This document shows, piece by piece, positions 32,821-44,752 of a stretch of 64,000 nucleotides of DNA. The notes under the pieces are model-generated. The model did not search any database. It worked only from the letters and a program-made list of their open reading frames with translations, and was not told the DNA's origin. The number at the start of each line of letters is the position of its first letter. Positions within the stretch are counted from its first letter, which is position 1. Source of the DNA: Euglena gracilis (Eukaryota > Euglenida > Euglenophyceae > Euglenales). The stretch covers positions 44,867,847-44,931,846 of the forward strand of contig CP154954.1 in assembly GCA_039621445.1 (NCBI GenBank), in the 5' to 3' direction. The translations under genes and the position numbers were made by a program.

Positions 32821-33480
32821 ACAGACAGACATACAGACATACATACAGACAGACATACATACATACATACATACATACATACATACATACATACAGACAG
32901 ACATACAGACAGACAGACATACATACATACATACAGACAGACATACAGACATACATACCTACATACATACATACAGACATACATACAGACATACAGACAG
33001 ACACATACAGACATACAGACAGACGTACATCCATACATAGATACATACAGACGTACATACAGACATACATACATACATACATACATACATACATACATAC
33101 ATACATACATACATACATACATACATACATACATACATACATACATACATACATACATACATACATACATACATACATACATACATACATACATACATAC
33201 ACACAACCATACACACAACCATACATACATACATACATACATACATACATACATACATACATGCATACATACATGCATGCATACATGCATACATGTACAT
33301 GTACATGTTCATGCATGCATGCATGCATGCATGCATACAGACAGACAGACATCCCTGCCTTAATAACACACGTATACACATACATACACACATGCATACA
33401 TGCATACATAGAAACATACATGCATGAATGCATGGATGCATGCATCCATCCATCCATCCATCTGTCTGTCTGTCTGTCCG
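32821..33480 (+). repeat. ACAT/ACAG tetranucleotide array
   Basis: About 650 bp of ATAC, ACAG and ATGC units, ending in CATC and TGTC/CGTC units. Very long Cys-Met-Tyr-Val frames across it are artefacts. Confidence 0.95.
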
Positions 33481-33521
33481 TCCGTCCGTCTGTCCGATAC
33501 AGATTTAATTTTTTTTTGCAG

Positions 33522-33609
33522 CATTAAATCTGCACATTCCCCGCAAATTCTGAAATGGGCGACCCAAAAGGGCCCTCTCCTGACATCCATCATCGATGTT
33601 GTGGAGAAA
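33522..33609 (+). CDS. Plus-strand conventional exon candidate
   Basis: Flanked by TTTTTTTTTGCAG and GTGAGTGG, strong acceptor and donor. Encodes IKSAHSPQILKWATQKGPLL then TSIIDVVEK. No family recognised. It implies a plus-strand gene between the two cyclase loci. Confidence 0.45.
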
Positions 33610-33619
33610 GTGAGTGGAA

Positions 33620-36600
33620 AATCCCAAAATTTATTTCAAATTCAGATTGAAATATTTCAAAAAAAACAAACCGATTCCTGCGTTTGGGTTGGTTGTAGGT
33701 TGTAAATGCCTCCTCATTTTGGGGTGTTCATGAACAGGGAACTGTGGATTGGCACAAGCAGTTAAATTGCACAAATAATTATGCAAACAATTTATCGGCT
33801 GGACGTCCTTCGCTAAAAGCCGTTTGAAACACTTTCTTGCAAAGTGATCAAAAAACTATATGTGCTTCTTGATCACACACTAGCAAAAGTATTTGTGGTG
33901 AGGACGGACAATGATGCACAAAAGAAAAAATTTACCGCATATGCCGCAGAGCAAAAATGCACGGAGACCTTGTGGGACGGACAGCAGAATGACACATTCA
34001 GCAAACAGCCAGCAGGGCACTCGTGGACACGTTTTCGTAGTTGATCAATTGGGAGGGAGCATGAACGAATGCAAAAGTCGCTTAGAGAAAACGATGCGAA
34101 GAGACAGCCACATGGGTGGCAAAAGGGCAACTGTTGTAGCACCTCTTTGTGCTACTTCGCCTATCTCCATTTGGACTATCTCCGTTTGTCATCCCAAAAT
34201 GGCTCCAAGATTCTTTGCCACGGCACCATATGCTCTTTTCAGGTTGATGGCCGGAAATTTGAAAGCCTTTCTGTTCTTGAACACAATTCTTTTTAAAGTA
34301 AAACAAAAATACGAGTCTTTGCATGTTCGTTGTTCGGCCGTTCAAATTTGTGCAGGCATTCGTTGGACATGGATGCGTTACGTTTGGTCCAATGCAAAAT
34401 ACCTAACCGATGCCAGCAGTCGTTCAGCCTGACACAAAAATGAAAACAGGAGATGGGCTGCTTCTGAGGAGAGAATCACCCTTGGGGCAAAGCATATCCT
34501 TTTGCCTTTCCCCATTTAACCAGCGGTTTCCGATGGCGCATATGCCAGAACGAATGACTGTCTGTCAGGGGTGTGACGACACCGCTGACAAAAACACAAC
34601 TCTGATAGCAACCACCCATTGGATATCGAAACCTTCTGAAACATTTTCTTGCAACGAAGCATCAGAAACCTTCTTGATTTGCGCAGAGAACTCGGCATCC
34701 ACCGCAGGCAGAAACAACTTGCCGGTGGGGAAAAAAACTTGGCTTTTTGAGGTATTTTTTAAGGTTTTTTTTTGGTTCTTAAGGCGTGTCAAGGTTTTTT
34801 GGCATTATTATTTTCCAAGGGCGGTTCAAGCATCGAACGGGGTCTAAAATATAAAAAGTCGAACCCCGTTTTTTTTTCTTTCACAATGCTCCAGCGGTGG
34901 CATCATTTCTCTTGGAGTTGTCTTGTTTTTGCCGAGATTTTGCGGTTTTGTTTTGTTTTGATTTGACAAAATTTTGAAACGTGTTTTTTTTTTGAGGTTC
35001 TTTAAGCTGTTTTTTAAAGGGTTTTCAGGCATTTTGTTCAAAAATCAAGGCGCTTTAAACTTTTTAAAGGCTTTTTAAGGCGCCTCTAAAGAAATAATGC
35101 CTGTTGTCCACTGGCATGATCGAGACCGTCACATCCTGACTTGACTTTTGTTGACGTTTCCCAACCTTTCGCCGATTTCTCCTCAAGCGAGAAATCCTTG
35201 GATGACTTGATCCCCAGGTTGCCTCACCATGCCCCATCTGCTTGGCAGTCCCTTGGGCGCAATTTTTTTTTTGAAGGGAGGGGGGCAGCTTTGCAAGTAT
35301 GAGGCGTCCAGTTGATACAGAGGGCAAGATCAGAGAGCGACTGCTACATAGTGGGGGCTTCTCTTGGCAGGGTTGCCCCCGCTCTTTGGGTGTAATACCA
35401 AAGCCTTCTGGCGATGTGTATTCACAACCATAAGTCTCTGTAAGGACAAGGGGGGAGGGCTTGGCTGACAAAATTTTGCCCCCCAAAAAGTGCCAAAAAA
35501 TGGCATTTTGGCCAAGTTTTGGCGGAATTTGGGCCATTTGAGATTTGGGCCATGTTGCAAAAAATTGACCAAAGCTCCGAAGAGGTGTCTTCTGACTGGC
35601 AGGGGGTGGTCGTTGGATATAGGGGGGCGTTGGACATAGGGCGGGGGTACACAAAGATAAAAACGATGCGATGGTTTCTGCCTTCTCCCACCCAAAAGCA
35701 CATCACTTCTGCGCCAAGCACGAGGTCAACAGGAGATCAGCGATGGCATTTTGAACCCTTGAAATACACATTTTTGAGTATCTAAAATATCTAAAGGGCC
35801 AATTCTACGGATGCTTCCAGGGACTGGCTTGTGTTGAAAACGACACCCACCTCTGTCGAAATTACGGACTTTCCTCAAATTTTGAAATCTTAAAAAAATA
35901 TGCCGCATTCATATTTTAAAGGCCAATCCCATGCATATTTCCAAGGACGAGCCCAAATGCAATCCAGATCAATAGTTTTCCTTCCTGAATTTTTACAGAT
36001 ACATCTCCTGTCAGCACCTCTCAGTCCTCAGTCGTTGGAGGACAACTGAGAGAGAGCACGTTTTGCATTCTCTGACCGGGGGTCATCATTGGGCATTACC
36101 CGTCACCCAACTTCGGAATCCAGGGAGGTTAATAAAAGGTGCTTTGGCTGGAACAGGGGGTCAGCAGGTGGGGGGTTGGTGTACTATCAAGGAATCACTT
36201 GGACAAAAATACATTTTCGATTTAAAAAAAATCAGTTTTCCAGGTGGGTTGGTGTAATATCAAAGAAACATTTGGACAAAGACCATTGATTCCATGAACC
36301 CGGAGTTTATTTTCCTTCACCGGATGGCTTGTAGGCCGCGGGACTGGACATTATGCGGTCAATTACGAGTGAGGATTTCCGTGCTGGACGTGCCCCTTCA
36401 GCATCCGTTATGCCGCTTCCAGATGTGTGCCGTGAACAGGGATGCCCCCCTCGAACGCAGCCTCCCCAACTCCACTGGGCTGGCAGTGCGGTGGGTCGAG
36501 CATTTGGGCTTGGGCAGGACCACAGACAGAGGGGAGGTGGGGCAGGGCCGGGCTGTGGGGTAAGGCCAGGGGTAGACCCCCCACATGCAAGAAACCCCTC

Positions 36601-37195
36601 TGGACCGAAAAGTCACCGTCCCAGGGGAGGGGTGGTGGCCCCCACCCACTCATCCCGAGGGTGATAAGGACGGAGATGAGGTTGGCGGGGTGGTCGATCT
36701 CCCCCCCACCCCCCCCCAGGGTTGTATGGGAATCTCCGAGGGGGGGGACCCCCCCCTCCTACCTCCAGTTTTCAGTCGCCGAAAATTGGCTTTTTGGGGT
36801 CAAAAGGTCAATTTTTCTGAAATTTCTCAAAAATGGTGGGGAATCAAAAAGAAATGTCCAATACCTAAATTGAAGCCCTTAAAATGCCCTATCTAACAGT
36901 ATTTTAATAACTCCCCACCCAGCCCGAGTTACGGCCATTTTTCGGCCAATTTTGGCCATTTTGCCAAAATTTCATGTTGAGCCTCAAGAGGGTCCTTAAA
37001 TACATACCCGGTGTGAAGCGCCGTAAATTTTTTTTGCCTCCGCAGAGGAGAAGGGTGGTGGGGGGACCCCCCTTCCGAAACTAGGGGGGGGACCCCCCCT
37101 ACCACCTTACCCCCCAGGGGGGGTGACCCCCCCTACCACCTATCTCATGTCTGCGGGGCTTCCCATACAACCCTGCCCCCCCCACCCGTGGGGTT
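33620..37195. other. 3.6 kb without a recognisable gene
   Basis: Mixed composition with T-rich tracts (34,730-35,080), a CCGTTGGACATAGGG-type repeat near 35,571-35,645, and C/G-run blocks at 36,700-37,150. Open frames (for example minus 35,064-35,250, containing ISRLRRNRRKVGKRQQKSSQ) have no clear splice support. Confidence 0.4.
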
Positions 37196-37199
37196 TCAG

Positions 37200-37292
37200 G
37201 GAGTCCCGGGCAGCCCAGGGCGCGGGCGTGTGGTTGGCGCAGCGGGGGCTGCCGGCGCTGCGGACTCTCACAGAGATTGCCGCGGAGCGTGA
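37200..37292 (+). CDS. Weak GC-rich exon candidate
   Basis: After a C-rich tract and TTTCAG, reads ESRAAQGAGVWLAQRGLPAL then RTLTEIAAEREA, followed by GTATGG. The minus strand is also open with similar third positions, so the strand is uncertain. Confidence 0.35.
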   Translation, partial: GVPGSPGRGRVVGAAGAAGAADSHRDCRGA

Positions 37293-37317
37293 AGCGTATG
37301 GGACCGGCCCATAGGAT

Positions 37318-37719
37318 TCAGGCAGAAGGGGCCCAGTGGTGGCAGGCTTCGTTTTTTTTATAGATCTGGTGATCTAGAGAGCCCTTTCTTCCTGAGAAGA
37401 GCGGGGCATTCTGCGCACAAACAGTTCGAATGACAAATTGATCAGTGCTTGATGCGGTGCACCCCAGTTGAGGTACAGTGCACCCCAGTTGAGGCAGTAG
37501 GAGTGTCTCACGCCACTCCTGCTGCAGGAGCTGCTCGGCAACCTCTGCAGGATGAACCGGGGATAATCCCGCTTTGTCTACGGTTGTGAGGCAACTGGTC
37601 CAGTGAACTGTTGTTGCGCGTCGCTGTGTTGTGGTGGCAGGTAGTCCCCTCGTTGGGTTCCCGGCATATCCTCCAACAATCAAAGGAAGCACGTTTCTGC
37701 TCAGAGCAAATGTCTGCAT
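37318..37719 (-). CDS. Unassigned 133-codon open frame
   Basis: Contains NVLPLIVGGYAGNPTRGLPA, TTVDKAGLSPVHPAEVAEQL and a short internal repeat (PQLGCTVPQLGCTA). No start or splice context that I trust. Composition is not low-complexity, so it may be a fragment of a real protein. Confidence 0.3.
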   Translation of the reverse strand: MQTFALSRNVLPLIVGGYAGNPTRGLPATTTQRRATTVHWTSCLTTVDKAGLSPVHPAEVAEQLLQQEWRETLLLPQLGCTVPQLGCTASSTDQFVIRTVCAQNAPLFSGRKGSLDHQIYKKNEACHHWAPSA

Positions 37720-38088
37720 CTGAGGGGGGATACCACCCCACCCGTTGGAGTTCTTTTAGCCATCTCTACAAATCAAGGGGGAAGCGAGAAACCGAATTCC
37801 CACGTCCCCATCCATGTCACCAACCCCTTTCGTTTTTTAATTCTGGAAATGTACAAAAACTATTTTTTTGCTGCCAATTTCAAGGTCGAAATCCGCCTAA
37901 GTTTAAGGTGATAAAATTTTGGGAGGCAAATTACTTCGTTTTTGAAAGAGATGAAGCGATCTCCCATCCGGATCCGTTGAAAATGTTTACAAATTTATGC
38001 CTGCTTAGCCTCCCAGTCATGACCCCTCATGGACAATATTGCAAGTTGCTAGAAAACAAAGGGATAGGATCAGGGGTGGAGTTATGGT

Positions 38089-38113
38089 TTAGGTTAGGGT
38101 TAGGGTTAGGGTT
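38089..38113 (+). repeat. Interstitial TTAGGG tract
   Basis: TTTAGG then four TTAGGG-type units. TTAGGG is the telomere repeat of euglenozoans and many other eukaryotes. Too short to be a telomere. Confidence 0.85.
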
Positions 38114-38960
38114 AGGATGGGAATGTGGGAGGAGGCATCAGCTGATTCATCCCCATGTGGAAACGTCTTGTACCTGAACCCACACAAGGGCTTCCAACAT
38201 ACTGAGATGAAAAACCGCCTCAGACACAATCTGCTGTCCCCTGCAACCTGCAATTGTGTGCCATCTTATCCTCATCTGGGCACGTTCTGGCAGGGGACTT
38301 CTTATGGGCATTCAGTTGGAAACAAATTGCATTCCTCCCCCCTTGTCCTTGACCTTGACACGCCAAACTGCGGGGAAAGTGCGGTTGACGGGGGGGGGGT
38401 GTCATGGACACGCCATATCATGTGCACTGTGCCTTAAAGAAAATGGAATTTTGGGTACAGGGAAAGTGCGGTTGACACACACCCTGTGTGCCCCTGTGTG
38501 TCATGGACCAGCCGTGTCAAGGACAGGGGGGAGGGGTGTACCGTTCCCCCCTTCCTGGAAATTCCGAAGATTTTTGCTCGGTGTGCTCACCGTGGACTTC
38601 TGTGCGGGGTCGAAATCAGCAAAAGGGGGCTGAATGTTTGGGTTTGATTTGAAACCAACTGGTGCTAAAAGGGCCAAAAACGTTTAGGTGAAGCGGGAAA
38701 AGGCTCGAACACTGCCCCGTTGTGCTTCATTGTGAGAAGTCGAAGAGTAAAATGACCGAAAATGGGGAGGGGGCGAGGATGAAAAGTGGGAGGGGGAATT
38801 GCGTATCGCAAAAAAATCCCTTCCTCGCTGGAAAGCAAAGAGACGGCAAAGACGCCCCAAACACGACGAAAACATTGGGGCCAAGAAATTTAGAGGGGAT
38901 CCTACCCCCCCCCCCCCCCGGAGGGGGTCCAGCCAGCCAGCACCTCCCTGGGCTGCAGAC

Positions 38961-39129
38961 CAGGCTGTATTTTAGTCGGGTGCCAATCCAACCGGGGGGG
39001 GGGGTGCCTGTCTGGGCAGGCACTCCAAGGCACTCCAAATCCGACCCCCCCCGGGGGGGGGGGGGGCACTTGGCAAAAAGTGCCTAGCAGGCACTCCGGC
39101 GCCAAAGGGATTGGTAGAAAAACAGCCTG
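38961..39129. mobile_element. Non-autonomous inverted-repeat element (169 bp)
   Basis: Starts CAGGCTGTATTTTAGTCGG and ends TTGGTAGAAAAACAGCCTG, the subfamily of 5,323-5,625 in reverse orientation and shorter. Flanks CTGCAGAC and CTACGGAC match at 6 of 8. The interior has TGCCTGTCTGGGCAGGCA and poly-C/G runs. Confidence 0.85.
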
Positions 39130-40390
39130 CTACGGACCCTCCTGGGGGGTCCGCTGAAACAAAGTTGGGTCCAAAAGCCAGGATGGACCGAAGAATCTTC
39201 AGCGCAAAGCGCCAAAAACTTTGGGAAAAAGGGGGGGGTCAAAAATGGCCAAAAGATGTCCATTTTTGGGTGGTTTTGGGGGGTTCACACCTCTAATTTA
39301 TCCCCCTGGGTGGGTCCAGCCAGCCGGCTTGAAAAAGGGGGTTCAGGGAGGCGGTTCCGACCTGGCTGCCAGGCTGGACTCGCCGGGAACCTGAAAGGCG
39401 AAAAGCCCAAATCCAGGTGGGTATATTTTTCCCGGCTAAATTTTCAAGGTGAAAAACCAAAGCGTACCAACAATAGACATCCTTGGCCATTTTTGACTCA
39501 CTTCCAAACACCAACAACTTTGGGCAATTCTCCCACCTAGGTCACAGGTCGGCTCATGACTAAAACCCTGAAACTTTCTAAGATGTGTTTGACCCTGACA
39601 AGTTTTGCAGACGGACTCATTTCCATATGGGGGGGGGGCAGCTTGGGGGGGGGAGCTTGATCAGTACCAAGAAAAATAACCTGGGAAGGGCCTGACAGGT
39701 TTGGAGGGGGGGACCAAATGACTCTACAAATTGTTGGCGAATTATGGTGAAATGTGGCCCGGGAAACCCAAATTGGTTGGCAATGAAACCTGAAAATGGC
39801 GCATACGAACGGCCAGGGCGGCGGCTATATATGGGTTGTTGGTTGTGGAAGGCATGAGTTATAAAAGAAGCAGGCTTTCCTGCGGGCCACGTCTGGGAAT
39901 TGCACACGACTGGGGAAACACAGGGCCCATTTAGGGAAGGGAAAACGTGATTTCAGCCCAGAATTCCTCACATCAGTTTGATTTGGACATATATTTAAAA
40001 TGAAAATATACAAAAGAAAAATAAAATCGAAAATAAAACAAGGCAAATTAAAATGTTTCTTCCAACGAGATTTTTAGAAAACGAGGTGGCTGTCCCAGCT
40101 TGATAGATTGGAATCTTAATGACCCCCCCCCCCAAAAGCTGCTGTGATTTGGCCTGTTTGATACATTGTTTGATCTGGACATTCTCACAGAAAAAGCGAC
40201 TTCGGCTTGAAGGTCACTGTTAGATTTTATGAATTTGTGAGTAAAAAAAAACAACACGCAAAAAAAAAGGAACATCAGAAAGTTTCATTCTTCCTCTCCC
40301 CGCACGGAATGCAAAGTACCTTCCTCCGTGTGACTGTCCAGGACATCGCCCTGTCCGGCTGTGTTGTGCTGTGCAGTCGCGGCCAGCATT
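39130..40390. other. Downstream flank of gene B, no gene seen
   Basis: Mixed-composition sequence with poly-G runs. No polyadenylation signal can be assigned with confidence. Confidence 0.4.
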
Positions 40391-40392
40391 CG

Positions 40393-40579
40393 TCAGCAGG
40401 GGCGGACCGCATCCACACCGTCCTCCTCCTCCTCCTCCTCCTCCTCGTCCTCCTCGGGGGCGGTGGTCACGCCACCGGGGGTGTGCCACGTCATGACGGT
40501 GTCCGGCCCGGAGGAGGCCACCTCGGGGCCGTCGGGGTCCACCAGGCGCAGCAGCTCGTACACGCTCATCCCCATCGCC
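40393..40579 (-). CDS. Gene B last cyclase exon with acidic tail and stop
   Basis: Reads AMGMSVYELLRLVDPDGPEV ... TTAPEEDEEEEEEEEDGVDA then VRPC and TGA (40,393-40,395). VYELL is the usual last strand of class III cyclase domains. The Glu run comes from a CTC microsatellite. The 5' edge follows CCTG plus 5 nt; joined to the exon ending at 41,225 it reads K-G-K-A-M-G-M-S-V-Y-E-L-L in frame. Confidence 0.85.
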
Positions 40580-41224
40580 GGCGGCAGGCAACCCACCGCA
40601 GTTGGGGGTGCATGCCAAGGCGCTGGAAGGCTTTTTGGCCAACTTTTCCAGTGGGACCGCGGTTCGAATGCCCACTCCTCAACAGGTGGGGAATTCGTTT
40701 GGTCAACAGCGCATATGTCAAAAAAAGGCAAAAAAAATGGGGGGAAAAGCAGACCGAAATTTTTTCCTGAAAAAAAGACTGATATGGGTACTTCCAGACA
40801 TGCTTTTCGGCATTTGACCTGAATGGCTGCGCACCCCTATGCAATGGGTTCAAATCAGTGCAAATCGGCGGTCGAATTGATAAGCAGTCCAAAATTCGCC
40901 AGTTTTTTTTGCAAGAAATATCTACCCCCCCCCCCAAATAACGGGGCGGGGTGCCCCATTACTGGCACCATCTTTTTGACCTGCCCCGTTATTTGGGCAC
41001 TACCAATCATCATGGAATTCCCTCACAGACCTGTTGTAATGAGTGACGAGTGACACATCCTCCTACTTATGGAAATGATGAGTGTTGCAAACCTGACATC
41101 CGAGACCTTGAATATGATTTTGACCCACCCATTTGTTACCACTAATTTTACAACAAACTTAACACTGAATAATACCAAATAGCACAGCTGGATGAATGGG
41201 GAGGGCAGAGGCAGTCGCCTGAAC

Positions 41225-41279
41225 TTGCCCTTCAGGTAAACGCCGTCCAGCCTCCGGGTAAAATCCAGGCTGCTGTGTG
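41225..41279 (-). CDS. Gene B cyclase exon, LKGK strand
   Basis: Encodes LDFTRRLDGVYLKGK, the segment just before VYELL in cyclases. Conventional acceptor CACAGCAG at the 5' edge, phase-matched to the donor at 42,430. Nonconventional CAGGCGAC at the 3' edge. One exon thus uses both splice types. Confidence 0.8.
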
Positions 41280-42430
41280 AACCTGAGCATCTGAACTGGG
41301 GACCCCTAACCCCCAAACCCCCCAGAAGCAAAAATAACAAGAACGCCTTGTTGTGGCTCAAGGAAGAACATGAAACAAGTGCAACTGTTCGCAGTGGCAG
41401 GGGGGGGATGGCGCTCTGCCTCCTCGAACCCCCCCCCAGAAGCTCTAATGACAAGAACAGTTTGTCATCTCAAAAGTGTGCAAGTTGCAACGCTTTTTTT
41501 AATCTGATGTGAGTTTCCTGCCTACCCACCCACCCTCGCACCCTCCTTCACCCCCTCCCTGGCCACTCCTCACTTCCTTCAGGCCATATGTGTGGAACCC
41601 TTCGCAATGTTGTTTGCCTGGTCGGGATTTCCAGTGGCCGGAAAGCACCCCCCCCGGGCAGGGCTGTACGGGATGGCCTGGCGGGGAGGGTGGTCGACCC
41701 CCCCACCTGCGAGGTGGGGGAGGGGGCAACCCCCCGTTTCAATGGACAAAATAAAAGTTCTTGTCGGTGCCTTTAGCGCCAACGCAAAAAAAAAAATTGG
41801 CCTAAAAATCGGCGCCCGCAGGAATACTGGAAGGGGTGGGAGGGGTTCAAACCCCAACCGTCAGGATTGGGGGGAGGGGAACTCAGGCTGGCATAGGTGA
41901 GGTATATGGCCATTTCAGGATGTTTTTGGCCCCTTTGGCTAATTTCACCGCTGTGGCCGATTTTTTTTTGAACCACTTTGGTGATTTTTTTTTGAAAACC
42001 GAAAATGAACTCAAATAATCATTTCCATAACTTTAGAACCAGCATCGCATCCAGAAAATTAATTGCATCTGACCAAGGGGCAGGGCTGTACAGGAAGAAC
42101 TGGTGGGGCACTGAGCGAGGGACCCGTGGGAATTTGGGGATTCCCATGCAGGAAGGGGATCCTTGGGGCGTTGTTGGACAACCCAAAACAAACCGCTGGA
42201 CAAATGAGTGATCCTTAATGATTTTCTTGGATTTCAAAGAGAATATTAACATACCAAAAAAGGTGATAGTATTGGCTTCTTCCAGAAATGTCAGAAAACA
42301 TGCTTCAACTTCATTATTCAACACATTACCCACCCCTGAGCACCACTTTCAATTCCATCAATAATGTGCCGGATGTGTCGTTGTTGTTGTTGTTGTCGCC
42401 GCTGGTTGTTGGGGGGGACTTTGTGCACAC

Positions 42431-42535
42431 CTCAACAGGAGCCTCGCCACCACCCGCCGCTCCACCGCGGCGTGCAGCTGCGGCCCGATGAGGATGCGCG
42501 TCTTGCGCTCCTTGTTGAGCCCCTCCAGCCGGCTT
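42431..42535 (-). CDS. Gene B cyclase exon, SRLEGLNKE
   Basis: Reads SRLEGLNKERKTRILIGPQL then HAAVERRVVARLLL. Joined to the exon ending at 42,729 it gives V-N-V-A-S-R-L-E-G, the transition-state Asn/Arg motif. The 5' edge follows CCTG plus 5 nt. The 3' edge has the donor TTGAG|GTGTGC. Confidence 0.85.
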
Positions 42536-42728
42536 GGCCGCAGGCCCGCCGCCTTCTCTCTTGGTCCTTCTCCAGACAGGCCGCAAATGCCCGACAGCCA
42601 CTTCGGGGTGGCTGCCACTGAACTCCTCCGAATTAAAGCAAACTGATGCTTCAAACTGGGTCTCGCCAGTAACTGACCCAGTACCGCTGCTTCAGACTTC
42701 GGGCAGAATGGTGGGGCCCAGCCTGGCC

Positions 42729-42867
42729 GCCACGTTGACCACATCGCCCACCACGGTGTAGTTCATGCGGTGCCGCGAGCCGAAGATGCCCGCGTGGACC
42801 TGCCCCGCCTCCAGGCCCATCCGGCCGGAGAGGCGGGCGCATGGGGCTCTGCTGGGAATGAGGCGGT
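42729..42867 (-). CDS. Gene B cyclase exon, substrate and VNVA motif
   Basis: Reads RLSGRMGLEAGQVHAGIFGS then RHRMNYTVVGDVVNVA. The Thr of NYTVVGD aligns with the substrate-specifying Asp of mammalian adenylyl cyclases; Lys/Thr is the class IIIb pair, as in cyanobacterial CyaC-type and soluble cyclases. Ends before CAGGCTGGG. Phase to the upstream exon is off by one under the 3/5 rule, so the 5' edge is uncertain. Confidence 0.8.
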
Positions 42868-43161
42868 GCGGGCAGGGGAAGGAATGGATTGCAGAGGGAG
42901 GTCAACTTGGGGGAAGGGTGTCGCGGCTGTGAGAGGGTGCCCGCCCCGGTGCACCCCGCACAAACGAGGCTTTGCTGGTTCCCTTTTGGTGATGAAAAGG
43001 GAGGAGGGTTGCACGGGAAAAGCAACCCTCTCCTGCTCTTTCCTGAGGACGGTTCACCATCAGCGCGTCTTTTAACCCCCCCCCCCAGGTTGTCCAGTTC
43101 AGAGGCTGGAAAATTCGGGCTGCCAGATAAAGGCTGCTGGCTGACCCCACCCACTTGGGGT

Positions 43162-43685
43162 CAGGGGGGGGGGGAAATTGATATCGGAGGCCTTCGGAAA
43201 AATTGCGGAAAAATTGCGGAAAAATTGCGGAAATTGCGGAAAAATTGCGGAAAAATTGATATCGGGTATACACATTTCTGTCTGAGGGGACTTAGAAAAT
43301 TTTCAATTGTGAGGTTCAGAACACCGCAACACCCACGTCGATGCAGGGGAGCACAAATCAACACGCTTGATGTTCTTTGCACAGGTGGGACGCACCCAAT
43401 TCTGTAACCAGTGGTGCACCTGTGAGAAAAATTGGTAAACTGGGGGGAAAAAAACAACAAAACACAATAGCACACCTGTTGATCCATTTGAAGAATGGCT
43501 TGAACTCATTGCATCTTCCATCTTCGGTGGTGGGAAAAAAATTCTGCGGAAAAAAAATGGGAAAAAATTGCGGAAAAATTGCGGAAATTGCGGAAAAATT
43601 GCGGAAAATTGCGGAAAATTGCGGAAATTGCGGAAAATTGCGGAAATTGCGGAAAAATTGCGGATATCAATTTCCCCCCCCCCTG
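43162..43685. mobile_element. 524-bp inverted-repeat element with 9-bp target duplication
   Basis: Ends are near-perfect 23-bp inverted repeats, CAGGGGGGGGGG then AAATTGATATC. Flanked on both sides by ACTTGGGGT (43,153-43,161 and 43,686-43,694). The interior holds GCGGAAAAATT minisatellite arrays near both ends. It lies in a gene B intron. Confidence 0.9.
43195..43257 (+). repeat. TTGCGGAAAAA minisatellite, left array
   Basis: Units of GCGGAAAAATT or GCGGAAATT. A second array occupies 43,543-43,664 inside the same element. Confidence 0.85.
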
Positions 43686-44221
43686 ACTTGGGGTACCAGG
43701 CTTGGGCTGGAACTGGGCCCAACCAAGGATCAGGAACCAAAAAAATCGACCATGTAAACTCCAAAAAACTTCCAATTGTGCAAAAAGGCGATCTTTCCGA
43801 CCCATTTTTGCCCATTTTCGGCCCATTTCTTTGACACCTGAAAGCAAAAATTCATCACCGTCCAGCCTCCCGAAGGGTGGCTGGAAACAAATGATAAAAC
43901 CCATTTATGGGGGGCGTCTGGGCTGGAAAGATGCTGGTTGGCTCCTCCCTGGGGATGGGGTCGAATTTTCTTCCACTCGCCAATCTTTCATCCCTGGCTG
44001 CCGTTCTGTGCCCCCCCAAGCGGAAATCACACAAGATGAATATCCTGTTGCCCAGATTGATTCCACTTCCCGCCTGGCCAGAGAACGCCCATCCAAAATC
44101 AGTCATCACGACCGGAAGGCAGGTCTTCAGCCCATCCCCCATCCCCGGGGCCCCGCGATAAAAAAAGCCACCCAGCCTGCGGGGCCGCAGGGCGCCATGC
44201 CTGCAGGGAGCCGCCCTGCCG

Positions 44222-44320
44222 GTGGACCATCCAGTCTGCGCACTCCAGCGCCGCCCGGCACGCATGGTACTCGTGGTCCTTGACGGGGGACGGGGCGTTC
44301 CAGAAGGCCATGACGCAGTC
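44222..44320 (-). CDS. Gene B cyclase exon, second metal Asp
   Basis: Reads DCVMAFWNAPSPVKDHEYHA then CRAALECADWMVH. With the previous exon it forms K-Y-I-G-D-C-V-M, the second metal site. Uninterrupted after SPV, unlike gene A. Followed by CAGGGCGGC. Confidence 0.88.
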
Positions 44321-44325
44321 CCCGG

Positions 44326-44749
44326 CAGGCGATGGGCCGGGGCTTTGTCGTCCAGAAATGCGGGTCTTGAAAAGCAGGGGATGCCGGTGTTCACGGTTTT
44401 CAAAAACGACAAAGAAAAGGATGTGGCCGGGAAATAAATGAAAAGGACACAACCAGCACCCTTCACAGCCCTCCACCCATTACCCCACAACGATGTCATC
44501 TCGTTTCTGTGCATTACATCCTTTGATCCTGAATCTCTTTGGTAAAAGAAACCCTTGCTGAAATCAACAGCAAATAACTGCGGACAAAGAGCAATCCCTC
44601 GTCCAGGAAACCATGAGTATCAAAAAGAAGCAGGGCGACGCCCACCACACACGAGTGTGGTGGGTAGTGTCAGAGTGAGATGCTTCTCCAGCGGGTCTGA
44701 AACAGCACTCCAAACTCATTCATATGGTCTGGGGCCAAGGCCCACCCTG
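44326..44749 (-). other. Gene B intron in the KYIGD codons
   Basis: Minus strand starts CAGGGTGGGCC and ends ATCGCCTG. It is at the same codon as the gene A intron 379-2,723 but is 424 bp long. Taking 3 nt before CAG and 5 nt after CTG gives ATC GGC GAC TGC. Using either flank alone loses Ile or Asp. Confidence 0.8.
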
Positions 44750-44752
44750 GCC

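Noticed and set aside
32762-33457. Very long Cys-Met-Tyr-Val open frames
   Set aside because: They arise from the ACAT/ACAG tetranucleotide array and have no protein character.
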